Positions 39,784 to 47,976 of a stretch of DNA of 64,000 nucleotides are shown piece after piece. The DNA is from DASRDU01 sp035560235 (GTDB taxonomy: Bacteria; Acidobacteriota; Blastocatellia; RBC074): NCBI GenBank assembly GCA_035560235.1, contig DATMAG010000065.1, positions 1 through 64,000 of the forward strand, written 5' to 3'. A program made the position numbers and the translations under genes. Below the pieces are notes generated by a model. It was not told where the DNA came from, made no database searches, and saw only the letters and a list, made by a program, of their open reading frames with translations. Every line of letters starts with the position of its first letter. The stretch's first letter is position 1.

Positions 39784-41463
39784 TTACCGGCGCTGCGCGT
39801 GAGCCTGCTGAGGTGATGATTCCTGCGGGCCTGAATCCGTCCGGTGCAGGTTCGTCGTGTCGCCATTCAGGTCGGCTTTGGCTTCGGAACTCTGATTCGG
39901 CGCTTCGCCGGAATCCTTGTTTTCACCAGGCGGATTGAAGCCCGGATAGCTGATGCGCTGATGATAAATGCCGATCAGCGTGTTGACGAGCGCCTCACGA
40001 ATCGCGCTGATCTCCTTGAGCGTAATGTGGCATTCATCGAACTGCCCGTCCTGAATCACGTTGTTGATGATCTTGTCGAGAATCAGGCGAATGTTTTCGG
40101 GCGTCGGCTCTTCGAGCGAGCGCACAGAGGCTTCAGCGCCGTCTGAAAGCATCAGAATGGCGGCTTCCTTCGATTGCGGCTTCGGGCCGGGGTAACGGAA
40201 ATCATCAATGTTGACAGTCTCGCCGCGCGCTTCGGCCTGAGTGCGCGCCTTGTGATAGAAATAGGACAACACGCGCGTGCCGTGATGCTGCGGAATGAAG
40301 TCAATGATCTGCGGCGGCAGTCCGGCCTCCTGCGCCATTTTGATGCCGCGCCGCACGTGGCCCGTGATGATGCGCACGCTGTCAAGCGGGTCTACGCGGT
40401 CGTGCGGATTCTGAAGTCCCTGCTGATTTTCAATGTACATGCGCGGCGCGGCCATTTTGCCGACATCGTGATAAAGACAACCGATGCGGGCGAGCAGCGC
40501 ATTTGCGCCAATCGCCTTGGCGGCGGCTTCGGCCAGCGTGGCGACGACGGATGAGTGATGATGCGTGCCGGGCGTGCGAATGGCCAGTTGCCGGAGCAGC
40601 GGGTTGTCGGCGTTGGAAAGCTCCAGCAGTTTCATATCGGTCAGCACGCCGAAGGCCGATTCATAAACAGGCGTCACGACGCTCGCAATGCCCGCCGTAA
40701 TCAGCGCGCCAAGCAGGCCCATAAAGACCGATTCAAAAGCGAGATGCCACGTCAGCGCGCGATTCGCAATCAGCAGAATCGCGAGGCTCATCACCACATT
40801 GACCAGACCAATGCCGAGAATTGCCCGCGTAATCGTGTTGCGCGTGCGGTAGCGTTCGACCCGGTAAATCGCAATGATCGAACTCGTCAGCGCATAGAGC
40901 GCAATCACCATCCCGCTCGAATTCATCAGCATCAGCCCGGTGAAGAGCGCGACAATCAGCGCGGCAATCAGCGCCATCTGACTGCCGAGCAGCAGCGACA
41001 GCACCAGCGCGCAGGCGGCAAAGGGAATGGCAAACTGATCAGCAAAGGAATCACCAAAGCGGTGCGCTTCCGGGCTTTCGCTCAGCACATTGACGACTGC
41101 CAGACCAAAGCGGATGACCGCCGCCTGGCCGAGAATCGCCAGGCTCGCAATCCAGAAGGCGGAACGCGGCCTGACCGTTCCGGCCTGCATGCGTCCCGCA
41201 GCCTGAAGCAGCGCAAAGTAAATGATGGCAGCAACCAGACTCAGTCCGGCGAAATGCAGCAGGCCTTCAAGTACGCTGTAGTTGAAGAGCGAAAAAATAT
41301 CCGGCGAAACCAGCAGCGGAGTCAGCAGACTGAGCAGCGCGTAAGGGATGATGAAGCGGGAGCGAGGCGGCAGACGATCCATCAGCTTAGAGGCCTGCTG
41401 TTCCGCGGTGCGCGGAAATCGCATCATCCTGGTCGTCCATAATCGTTTTGTGACGTCGTTCAT
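39784..41463 (-). CDS. 7TM-HD phosphodiesterase, PgpH-like
   Basis: A 559-residue membrane protein with seven or eight N-terminal helices (about 35-285) followed by an HDIG-type domain: HHHSSVVATLAEAAAKAIG, LYHDVGKMAAPRMYIENQQ, IITGHVRRGIKMAQEAGLP, DFIPQHHGT. PgpH-type proteins hydrolyse c-di-AMP. The large extracellular domain found N-terminal to the helices in PgpH is missing, so the sensing part is reduced. The C-terminal 60 residues are a polar low-complexity tail. Divergent from the histidine kinase gene across a 490-base repeat-bearing gap. Confidence 0.85.
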   Translation of the reverse strand: MNDVTKRLWTTRMMRFPRTAEQQASKLMDRLPPRSRFIIPYALLSLLTPLLVSPDIFSLFNYSVLEGLLHFAGLSLVAAIIYFALLQAAGRMQAGTVRPRSAFWIASLAILGQAAVIRFGLAVVNVLSESPEAHRFGDSFADQFAIPFAACALVLSLLLGSQMALIAALIVALFTGLMLMNSSGMVIALYALTSSIIAIYRVERYRTRNTITRAILGIGLVNVVMSLAILLIANRALTWHLAFESVFMGLLGALITAGIASVVTPVYESAFGVLTDMKLLELSNADNPLLRQLAIRTPGTHHHSSVVATLAEAAAKAIGANALLARIGCLYHDVGKMAAPRMYIENQQGLQNPHDRVDPLDSVRIITGHVRRGIKMAQEAGLPPQIIDFIPQHHGTRVLSYFYHKARTQAEARGETVNIDDFRYPGPKPQSKEAAILMLSDGAEASVRSLEEPTPENIRLILDKIINNVIQDGQFDECHITLKEISAIREALVNTLIGIYHQRISYPGFNPPGENKDSGEAPNQSSEAKADLNGDTTNLHRTDSGPQESSPQQAHAQRR

Positions 41464-41565
41464 TGAAGAGCGGACACCGCAGAGGATTCTCGTCCGGCTG
41501 ACCGGGCGGTCACCACAGGCACGGGATTATAGCACAGCGCTCCGCAACCGAAACCGCCGGGCACA

Positions 41566-41678
41566 GGGTCAATTCATTGTCTTCCTGGAGCGCAGGCAGC
41601 CTGCCTGCCAGAGACCAGGGGCTTTTTTCCGCAAGCCAGGCAGGCTGCCTGCGCTCCAGGAAGACAATGAATTGACCC
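41566..41678. repeat. 42-bp perfect inverted repeat, GGAGCG palindrome family
   Basis: Arms 41566-41607 and 41637-41678 are perfect complements over 42 bases; loop 29 bases. Each arm includes GGAGCG followed by a 15-base palindrome CAGGCAG-C-CTGCCTG. The same GGAGCG plus 7-C-7 layout occurs at 54556-54632 with different but still complementary palindrome bases. Confidence 0.9.
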
Positions 41679-41749
41679 CGCCGCCGGGCAGAAAGCTGCG
41701 CAAATCCATCTGATGCCTCTGACATAATGTTGATGAGCCAGCCGATGCG

Positions 41750-41853
41750 CCGGGCCGCACCCTCGCAGTCACGAATTCATTCGTTTGGCTTCCAAAGCTG
41801 CGCTGATTCGGGAACAAAACGAATGAATTCGTAACTACGAGGGTGCGGCCCGG
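41750..41853. repeat. 37-bp inverted repeat with T tract
   Basis: Arms 41750-41786 and 41817-41853 pair over 37 bases with two mismatches; loop 30 bases. TTTTT follows directly on the plus strand. Unrelated in sequence to the neighbouring repeat. Confidence 0.85.
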
Positions 41854-41956
41854 TTTTTCTGAGTTGTCGTGACTTGAGGGCTGTGCCTGCGCTCCCGGAG
41901 AGAATGGTCATCGCTCCGTGTTATGATGTGCGCGGTTCGCGGCCTGAATAAAAGCT

Positions 41957-43645
41957 ATGAAACCGCTCAATCTTTACACCCGGACAACGCTGCTGGTTTC
42001 GGCGCTGCTGACTGCCGTGCTGCTGGTGGTGGTCTATTTTTTCATCTCGACGACACGGGAGATTGAGCAGCACGAACAGGAAGAACTGACGCGACGCTGG
42101 GTTGAGCAACTCTCTGACCGCCTTTCGAATACGGTTGATCTGGCCGCGCAGCGCAGCTACGCGCAGGTTTTTATGGACGCGCACGATGGCGAAATCGAAC
42201 AGATTCGCGTCTATTCGGCAGAAAGGAACCGCGCCCTGCACGAAGTCATCTCAGTGCCGGAACAGAAAGGCAGTGATGACGCTCAGCCGCGCAGCAATGA
42301 AGAGATTCATGACAGCGATCTGGCATTACTGCACAAGGGTACGACCATTTCGCGCACCCGCGAAGTTGAAATTGACGGTGAAAAATGGCGCGTGATTTTT
42401 GCCGCTGCGCCAATGCTCGACAAGGACAAAAAGGACAGGACGACATTTGAGGGCGTCGTGACGCTGACGATCCGGCGCAGAATTTTTTCAGCGCTGGCGC
42501 GGCGGCTGGTCTGGCTGGCGATGGCGCTGCTGGCGGCGGCGATCATTTCCATTATGGCGCAGCTCTATTTTCTCTTCAGCCAGGTCATCCTGCTGCCGGT
42601 GACCGATCTGCTGCAAACGATGGGGCAGGTCAGAAACGGCGATCTTGAAGTTTCAGTGCCGGTGCGCGCACACGATGAATTCGGCAAGCTGGCGACAGAT
42701 TTCAATCATATGGTGCTGCGGCTGCGCGCGATGACGGCTGAACGCGAAGCCTATCAGAAGCGACTGGAAGAGCGCGTGCAGGAGGCGACGGCGGAACTGG
42801 CCGAACGCAACGCACAGCTTGAAGAGGTCAATGCTTCGCTCTTTGATTTGCAGCGCGAACTGACCAGGTTTGAGCGCATGGCTGCGACCGGACAACTCGC
42901 CGCGCAGTTTGCGCACGAAGTCGGCACGCCGCTCAATCTGATTTCAGGCCACGTGCAGTTGCTGGCCGCAAAGACCGATGATCCGAAAACGAAGGAGCGG
43001 CTTGACCTGATCGGTTCACAGATTGGCCGCATTGAACGGATCGTGCGCAACATGCTGGATGCGACGAAACGCCCGCGCCCTGAACTTGCGCCGCTCGACA
43101 TCAACGCCTTGCTGCGGCGCATCTTTGAACTCACCGCGCCGACACTCGCGGCACGACAGGTGGAACTGAAAACCGAACTTGATGAAACAGAACCTTCAGT
43201 GCAGGGCGACAACGAACAGCTTCAGCAGGTCTTCATCAACCTCATCAACAACAGCCTCGATGCCATGCCGCAGGGCGGACAGCTTACATTCAAAACCGCC
43301 GTCAGCGCGGATGGTGACAAAGTCTGCATCACCTGCCGCGACACGGGCAGCGGCATCAGCCACGAAATTCGTGATCGCATCTTCGATCCGCTCTTCACAA
43401 CCAAGCGGCGCGGGCACGGCAGCGGCCTCGGCCTGACCGTCGTGCATCAGATCATCCGCGAACACGGCGGCACGATCACGCTTGAAAGCGGCGCGGATGA
43501 AGGCGCGGAGTTTCAAATCACGCTGCCGTTCGCACAGAATACAGCCGTCAGTGGGCAGTGGTCATTGGTCAGTGAAGCCACAGCCGCTGCGACCTGCGCC
43601 GACAGCGTTGAAGAACAGGATGCGCTGATTGCGACTGACAACTGA
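41957..43645 (+). CDS. Sensor histidine kinase
   Basis: A 562-residue membrane kinase: helix at about 11-31, periplasmic sensor to 183, helix at 184-207, HAMP (VILLPVTDLLQTMGQVRNGDL), coiled coil at 262-305, then HisKA with phospho-His H320 in FAHEVGTPLN, and an ATPase domain (NEQLQQVFINLINNSLDAM, DTGSGISHEI, FTTKRRGHGSGLGL). All catalytic boxes are present. The last 35 residues lie beyond the ATPase domain and come partly from a CAGTGGTCAGTG-type repeat in the DNA (43547-43574). It is followed 19 bases later by its likely response regulator. Confidence 0.93.
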   Translation: MKPLNLYTRTTLLVSALLTAVLLVVVYFFISTTREIEQHEQEELTRRWVEQLSDRLSNTVDLAAQRSYAQVFMDAHDGEIEQIRVYSAERNRALHEVISVPEQKGSDDAQPRSNEEIHDSDLALLHKGTTISRTREVEIDGEKWRVIFAAAPMLDKDKKDRTTFEGVVTLTIRRRIFSALARRLVWLAMALLAAAIISIMAQLYFLFSQVILLPVTDLLQTMGQVRNGDLEVSVPVRAHDEFGKLATDFNHMVLRLRAMTAEREAYQKRLEERVQEATAELAERNAQLEEVNASLFDLQRELTRFERMAATGQLAAQFAHEVGTPLNLISGHVQLLAAKTDDPKTKERLDLIGSQIGRIERIVRNMLDATKRPRPELAPLDINALLRRIFELTAPTLAARQVELKTELDETEPSVQGDNEQLQQVFINLINNSLDAMPQGGQLTFKTAVSADGDKVCITCRDTGSGISHEIRDRIFDPLFTTKRRGHGSGLGLTVVHQIIREHGGTITLESGADEGAEFQITLPFAQNTAVSGQWSLVSEATAAATCADSVEEQDALIATDN

Positions 43646-43664
43646 TCAGTGACTTTGTTTTCCC

Positions 43665-45056
43665 ATGACTGAGACACGCCACAACATTCTGGTCATAGAC
43701 GACGACCTCGACACCTGCAATTTCCTGCGCGAAATTTTTGAGGATCAGGGCTGGCGCGTCAGCGCGGCGACGAGCGCCGGTGAAGCCCTCGCGGCAGCGC
43801 GGTCGGCCTCCTTCAACCTGATCGTCAGCGACATCAATCTGAATGACACCGTCAGCGGCCTTGAACTGCTGCGCGACTTTCGCCGCATCTCGCCTGATTG
43901 TCAGGTCATTCTGATCAGCGGCTTCGGCACGCTTGAAACAGCCATCGAAGCCGTGCGCGAAGGCGCGTTCGATTTCATCAGCAAGCCTTTCAACGTGCAG
44001 GAAATCATCGCCACCGCGCGGCGCGCTCTGGCTGTGGTCACCACGCAGCAGCGCGCTGAAACCGATGCGCTCAGGGAACTCTCGTCGCGTTACGCTTCGT
44101 CAGGCCTGGTCGGTCACAGTCGGCAGATGATCGAACTTTATATGGAAATCGCCCGCGTGGCGGCGCATCGTTCGACAGTGCTGATTATCGGCGAATCGGG
44201 CACGGGCAAGGAGCTTGTCGCCCGCGCCATTCATGCCAACAGCCCGCGCTCAGCGATGCCGTTTGTCGCAGTCAACTGCGGCGCGCTGACTGAAACGCTG
44301 CTTGAAGCCGAACTCTTTGGTCACACGAAAGGCAGCTTCACGGGTGCGGTGACCGACAAGAAAGGATTGTTTGAAGAGGCTGAAGGCGGCACGATCTTTC
44401 TGGATGAAATCGGTGAAACGAGCGCGGCTCTGCAGGTCAAGCTGCTGCGCGCGTTGCAGGAAGCCGAGATTCGCCGCGTCGGCGCTTCAAAAAGTCAGAA
44501 GATCAACGTGCGCGTGATTGCCGCGACCAATCGCAATCTTGAAGAGGAAGTCAAAGCCGGGCGCTTCCGCGAGGATCTGTTTTATCGCCTCAGCGTCATC
44601 ACGCTGCGTGTGCCGCCGCTGCGCGAACGCCGCGAAGACATTCCGCTGCTGGCGCATCACTTTCTTCAGAAATTCGCGCACGAAACCGGCAGGCGCGTCT
44701 CTTTTTCTGAAGCCGCTTTGCACGTGCTGCGAAATTACCAGTGGAGCGGTAATGTGCGTGAGCTTGAAAACTGCATCGAACACGCCGTGCTGCACACGCG
44801 CAGCCAGTTGATCGAACCTGAAGACCTGCCCGCCCGGCTGCTCAGGTCGCCAGCCGAAAATGCAGCAGCGGTCAAAGCCGAAGCGAAGCTGTTTGCCGAC
44901 CTGCCATCACTTGATGAACTCGAACGCCGCTATCTGCTTTACGTTCTCGAAGCCGTCGGCGGCAATCGCACGCGCGCGGCTGAAGTGCTGAAAATTGATC
45001 GCCGCACGCTTTACCGCATGGCTGAACGTTTTGGCATCAGACTGGACGGCGAATGA
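43665..45056 (+). CDS. Sigma-54-dependent response regulator (NtrC family)
   Basis: A 463-residue activator: receiver domain with acidic pocket (VIDDDLD) and phospho-Asp D56 in LIVSDINL, AAA+ domain with Walker A GESGTGKE, sigma-54 contact loop GSFTGA (variant of GAFTGA), Walker B GGTIFLDEIGE, arginine finger region FREDLFYRLSV, and a Fis-type helix-turn-helix (GNRTRAAEVLKIDRRTLYRM). It forms a two-component pair with the kinase 19 bases upstream. The Ala-to-Ser change in the loop keeps the essential Phe-Thr. Targets are not evident in the window. Confidence 0.95.
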   Translation: MTETRHNILVIDDDLDTCNFLREIFEDQGWRVSAATSAGEALAAARSASFNLIVSDINLNDTVSGLELLRDFRRISPDCQVILISGFGTLETAIEAVREGAFDFISKPFNVQEIIATARRALAVVTTQQRAETDALRELSSRYASSGLVGHSRQMIELYMEIARVAAHRSTVLIIGESGTGKELVARAIHANSPRSAMPFVAVNCGALTETLLEAELFGHTKGSFTGAVTDKKGLFEEAEGGTIFLDEIGETSAALQVKLLRALQEAEIRRVGASKSQKINVRVIAATNRNLEEEVKAGRFREDLFYRLSVITLRVPPLRERREDIPLLAHHFLQKFAHETGRRVSFSEAALHVLRNYQWSGNVRELENCIEHAVLHTRSQLIEPEDLPARLLRSPAENAAAVKAEAKLFADLPSLDELERRYLLYVLEAVGGNRTRAAEVLKIDRRTLYRMAERFGIRLDGE

Positions 45057-45217
45057 GCGGCTGCCAAAAGCTCCTGCACAAAACACCATTTCACCACGAA
45101 GGACGCGAAGAACACGAAGGAATGAAGGGAAACGCCGGTGTTCATCAGAGCCTCTCACTTCCTGCCTTGTCGTTCTTCGTGGTCGTCAGAGAATTCCAGC
45201 GATTCACTTAAGCGCGA

Positions 45218-45345
45218 TCATTCATAGACGCGGCCTTCAATCAGCAGCCGGTCGAGCGCGGCTTTGCCCTGTGTGTCAACCTTCACTCCAACGCGCGCCG
45301 CATTGCTGTGTTTGTTGAGGTCATCTGATTGAGATCATCGTTCAT
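45218..45345 (-). pseudogene. Broken 37-codon mini-gene with a 14-bp duplication
   Basis: On the minus strand an AGGAGG-type ribosome site (complement of 45353-45357) precedes ATG at 45345. That frame stops after 20 codons. A second frame, open to a TGA at 45218, encodes DDLNKHSNAARVGVKVD and ends LLIEGRVYE. Just after the ATG there is an imperfect 14-base tandem duplication (GATGATCTCAATCA then GATGACCTCAACAA). Removing one copy joins the ATG to the second frame, giving a 37-residue polar peptide. This suggests a recently disrupted small gene. No family recognised. Confidence 0.4.
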
Positions 45346-45461
45346 GATTTTTCCTCCTGTGTGCGGCAACTGCGTAATGCAGCATAACCGCAAACCTGTC
45401 CTGACGGCGACCTGATTTGTGATGGTCTCAGTGGTGTCACAGCTTTCGCCTGAAAAAGCAA

Positions 45462-45494
45462 AGGGACACGGAAAGCCTGCGCTTCCGTGTCCCT
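45462..45494 (-). terminator. Terminator of the Ala-rich lipoprotein gene
   Basis: Twelve-base perfect stem (45462-45473 with 45483-45494), nine-base loop, followed on the minus strand by TTTGCTTTTTC. It lies 45 bases after the stop of the lipoprotein gene. Confidence 0.75.
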
Positions 45495-45538
45495 GTTCTG
45501 ACGCTGCGCCGCGTGAAGCGGCAATCGTCTGAAGCAGC

Positions 45539-46129
45539 TTAGTGCTTCTTCTCTTCTTTCTTTTCTTCCTTGTGCTCGCCGCTCACTGCGCCCTTTGCCT
45601 TGTCAGCAGCCGCGCCCAGTGCGCCTTTGGTCGCATCCATGGCACCTTTGGCGGCATCGGTCACGCTGCCTTTGGCAGCGGTGGCCGCTGCAGTCACAGC
45701 GTTGACGGCTGAATCGAGCGTCGTTCCGGCAGTCTTTTCATTCTTCTCAACGGCCATTTTGGCCATATCCACAGCCTTGCCAGCCTTCTCGACAGCAGTT
45801 TTGACGGTGGCAGGCGCGCTCGCAGCGGCTTCGGTCAGCGACTTGTGAGCCATTTCAATATGCTCAACCGCGCCCTTGTTGTTCTTGTTCTTGTATTCAG
45901 TCTGCGCTTTTTCGAGATGCTCTTTCGCGCTGGCCAGGCTGGCTGAAACGTCGGGTTTGGCTTCTGCTGCGGGCGACGGAGTCGTCACTGCCACAGAAGC
46001 TGAAGCAGCCGGACTCGCGGCAGTCGTCGGTGTGGTCGTGGTCTTTGTGCCTTCAGAAGCGCAGCCACTGAAGAAAGAAGCGACAGTCAGCAGCGCAGCC
46101 GCGCTTAAAGTGATGGTTGTATTTTTCAA
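45539..46129 (-). CDS. Ala/Lys-rich LEA-like lipoprotein
   Basis: A 196-residue protein. The TTG at 46129 is chosen because AGGAGAGG lies about 7 bases upstream and it yields a compact signal peptide; an in-frame ATG at 46156 is the alternative. The lipobox FFSGC directs lipidation. After a Thr/Ala/Pro linker come helical stretches (SLASAKEHLEKAQTEYKN) and, near the C terminus, repeated KGAxxAAKGA-type segments (DAAKGAMDATKGALGAAADK) that resemble LEA-like amphipathic repeats. A tail HKEEKKEEKKH ends it. Role unknown; perhaps an envelope stress protein. Confidence 0.7.
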   Translation of the reverse strand: MKNTTITLSAAALLTVASFFSGCASEGTKTTTTPTTAASPAASASVAVTTPSPAAEAKPDVSASLASAKEHLEKAQTEYKNKNNKGAVEHIEMAHKSLTEAAASAPATVKTAVEKAGKAVDMAKMAVEKNEKTAGTTLDSAVNAVTAAATAAKGSVTDAAKGAMDATKGALGAAADKAKGAVSGEHKEEKKEEKKH

Positions 46130-46244
46130 GGTACCCTCTCCTTTTCTGACAAACATCTGCTGAAATCTGCTTCTCGAAAAGAGCTGCCCGCCTGGGCGAC
46201 AGCAAAGCCAGCAGATAAAACTGTGAACTACCCTGCCAAAACAG

Positions 46245-46305
46245 CATCAGCTTCCGTGCTGTTTTCAGCATCGCCTTGTGGCGCTGATGATGACGGAAGC
46301 TGATG
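46245..46305 (-). terminator. Long hairpin after the Lys-rich secreted protein gene
   Basis: Thirteen-base perfect outer stem (46245-46257 with 46293-46305) and a partly paired inner stem; on the minus strand it is followed by CTGTTTTGG. It sits 17 bases beyond the stop of the 46322-46510 gene. Confidence 0.6.
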
Positions 46306-46321
46306 TGGGAAATAGTGAAGC

Positions 46322-46510
46322 TTAGAAGCTGCCCGAGCCGGTGCCTTCCTTCTTGTCTTCAGCTTTCTTTTTGGCCTTTTTGGCTTTCTTCTTGCCAGCC
46401 TTCTTGGTGGCCTTCTTGTCGTCAGCCGGCTTCTGATCCTGGGCGAAGGCGGCGACGCTGCCGACGGCGAGCAGCGCAAACATCGAGAGCGTTGCAATGA
46501 GTTTCTTCAT
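46322..46510 (-). CDS. Small secreted lysine-rich protein
   Basis: A 62-residue precursor: clear signal peptide (MKKLIATLSMFALLAVGS to AFAQ), then a mature part of about 38 residues dominated by Lys and Ala (KKATKKAGKKKAKKAKKKAE) and ending GTGSGSF. AGGAGA precedes the ATG. The composition resembles histone H1 or polyanion-binding tails, so it may bind DNA, polyphosphate or the envelope (inference). A hairpin follows its stop. Confidence 0.72.
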   Translation of the reverse strand: MKKLIATLSMFALLAVGSVAAFAQDQKPADDKKATKKAGKKKAKKAKKKAEDKKEGTGSGSF

Positions 46511-46794
46511 CGTGTTTCTCCTTTGAATTTTATTCTGTCAGATTCAGTGATTGTGCGGGATGTGCTGAACGCTTGAATTCCGGCGCCTGCAGCACAGCAC
46601 TTTTGCGACTCCCTTTGAGCAACCAACGTGCCATCCGTCGCCGCACCGGCCCGGTTCAGGAAGCCCTGTGTTTACTGAGTTCCGACTGCTGCTCTCATCA
46701 TTAACGCTCTGCTCAGGTGTGGCGGATTTGAAAAAGGCCTGCATAACCGCCACGCCTCCTTTGCGAACTGACGTGCAACTGCGCCACGCTGCTT

Positions 46795-47634
46795 TCATTC
46801 ATCATCGGCGGCGCTCTCACCGCCTTTTCCGGCGGCACTCTGTCTCGTCGTCTGCAGATTATGTTCGATCTGCTCGACCTGCTTTCTGAATTCGGGCAGC
46901 AGCGTGCTTAGTTCGCGCGCCTGCCGCGCGGCGGCGAGTTGCTCGATCAACTGATCGAAATTTCTGACGGCCTGATCGGTGTTGCGGCGCGCAATCAGCA
47001 CCGGTCGCGCATCCTGCCACGCGGCGCGCAGCGCGGCGGCACGCACCTCCACCATTTTCTCATCGCCGGCCTCGCTCCATAATTCAAGCTCGCGAGCCAG
47101 AAAACGCAGCCGCTGCAGTTCAAGCGCAACGCTGCGCTTTTCGAGCCGTGCCCGGTGCTCGCCAATGATGCCGTAAAGCTGATTGAGCGCCAGCGCCGCG
47201 CCACGCGCATCCTGCTCCGCGAGAGTGCGCTCAAGCCGGACATCGTAGTAATCGTAAAAATCCTGGAGCAGCGGAGAGAGATCAGGAAAATGAAGCTGCG
47301 GCGCAGGCAGCCGACGGGCCTTGCTCTGAAATTCATCGAACAATGCACCCGCCTCAGTCCAGTCACCCGCGCTGACTGCCCCGGTGAGCTTTTCGAGCAG
47401 CAGCTGCTCCTCGCTCAGGGCCGCCGCCATCTCCCTTGCCGAAAGCCGCCCCTTGTCGCCCGGCGAGGGCGAAGCTGAAGGCGAAGGACGCGGAGTGCCT
47501 GAGGCGGCTGAAGAGATAACCGATTTGCCGCTCCCTTCAGTCGTTTTTGGAACGAGCAGTCGGGACACGCCCACAAAGCCGGTCAGCGTCAGCGCCACCA
47601 GCGCCGCCATCATGGCTGTGGACTTTCTTGTCAC
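46795..47634 (-). CDS. Membrane-anchored helical protein of unknown function
   Basis: A 279-residue protein starting at GTG 47634 after GAAGGGA. One N-terminal helix (about 8-28), a Ser/Pro linker (SGTPRPSPSASPSPGD), then a long alpha-helical domain rich in Leu, Glu and Arg (ALALNQLYGIIGEHRARLEK, LLPEFRKQVEQIEHNLQT). It is likely periplasmic, anchored in the inner membrane. I do not recognise the family. The 285 bases before the Lys-rich gene hold no other gene. Confidence 0.68.
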   Translation of the reverse strand: MTRKSTAMMAALVALTLTGFVGVSRLLVPKTTEGSGKSVISSAASGTPRPSPSASPSPGDKGRLSAREMAAALSEEQLLLEKLTGAVSAGDWTEAGALFDEFQSKARRLPAPQLHFPDLSPLLQDFYDYYDVRLERTLAEQDARGAALALNQLYGIIGEHRARLEKRSVALELQRLRFLARELELWSEAGDEKMVEVRAAALRAAWQDARPVLIARRNTDQAVRNFDQLIEQLAAARQARELSTLLPEFRKQVEQIEHNLQTTRQSAAGKGGESAADDE

Positions 47635-47976
47635 CGCTTTCTCGTCCCTTCAAGACAGTTTCGATCACGTTCTGAATTACTGATACAGGCAGACTTCAGC
47701 AAGCAGTATACCAGGCCCGGAGACAATTGACAGGTTCATTCTGAAGGCCTCGGCAGTCAGGCCGGAGCGGCGGGCAATTACGCTGAATCAGCGGCCTTTG
47801 GCTCATTGCTCAGACAAACAGCCATCGCCCGGGCGATCTGTTGGCCGCACTCCGGTTTCAGCATATCCGCCACACTCTCGCACAGGTCGCAGTGGCAGAA
47901 CAGCCCGGCTCTGAGGATCGTCGCTTTCAGTCTTCGGGGATTTGCCTGTCATCGGGGGGCAGCATACTATGTCGCC
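47635..47976. other. Divergent intergenic region before the deacetylase gene
   Basis: About 340 bases between the helical protein gene (minus) and the deacetylase gene (plus). The right half holds a possible frameshifted Cys-rich ORF on the minus strand (47778-47952). The left half shows no gene and no strong promoter. Confidence 0.5.
47778..47952 (-). pseudogene. Possible frameshifted small Cys-rich gene
   Basis: On the minus strand ATG 47952 opens MTGKSPKTESDDPQSR, then the +1 frame continues LFCHCDLCESVADMLKPECG and AMAVCLSNEPKAADSA to a TAA at 47778. The second part has protein-like composition and a CxCxxC cluster but lacks its own ATG or GTG; the original frame after residue 17 turns into Arg/Pro/Gly-rich text typical of a shadow frame. 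One base change would give a protein of about 58 residues. No ribosome site is seen. Confidence 0.25.

Larger units (their letters stand above)
41464..41956. other. Divergent intergenic region with repeats
   Basis: About 490 bases between the HD gene (minus) and the histidine kinase gene (plus). It holds two long inverted repeats (listed separately) and a half-copy of the first family: the inverse of GGGAGCGCAGGCACAGCCC at about 41880-41898. TATGAT at 41922-41927 may be a -10 element for the kinase gene, but no good -35 is seen. No gene. Confidence 0.6.
45057..45538. other. Intergenic region with CACGAAG words and a broken mini-gene
   Basis: About 480 bases. At 45094-45122 lie CACGAAG-type words (ACCACGAAGGACGCGAAG), with an inverted partner near 45164-45180. 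A broken mini-ORF (45218-45345, minus) and a terminator (45462-45494) are listed separately. Nothing else was recognised. Confidence 0.6.

Noticed and set aside
40555..41442. 295-codon plus-strand open frame opposite the 7TM-HD gene
   Set aside because: Composition is dominated by Arg, Gln, Asn and His, typical of an antisense shadow; the minus strand has an intact HD domain and membrane helices.
45462..45494. Small regulatory RNA between the lipoprotein gene and the mini-gene
   Set aside because: The hairpin with its T tract on the minus strand is explained as the terminator of the lipoprotein gene.
47806..47976. N-terminal extension of the deacetylase
   Set aside because: The added residues do not look like part of the family, and ATG 47977 gives the conserved N terminus.
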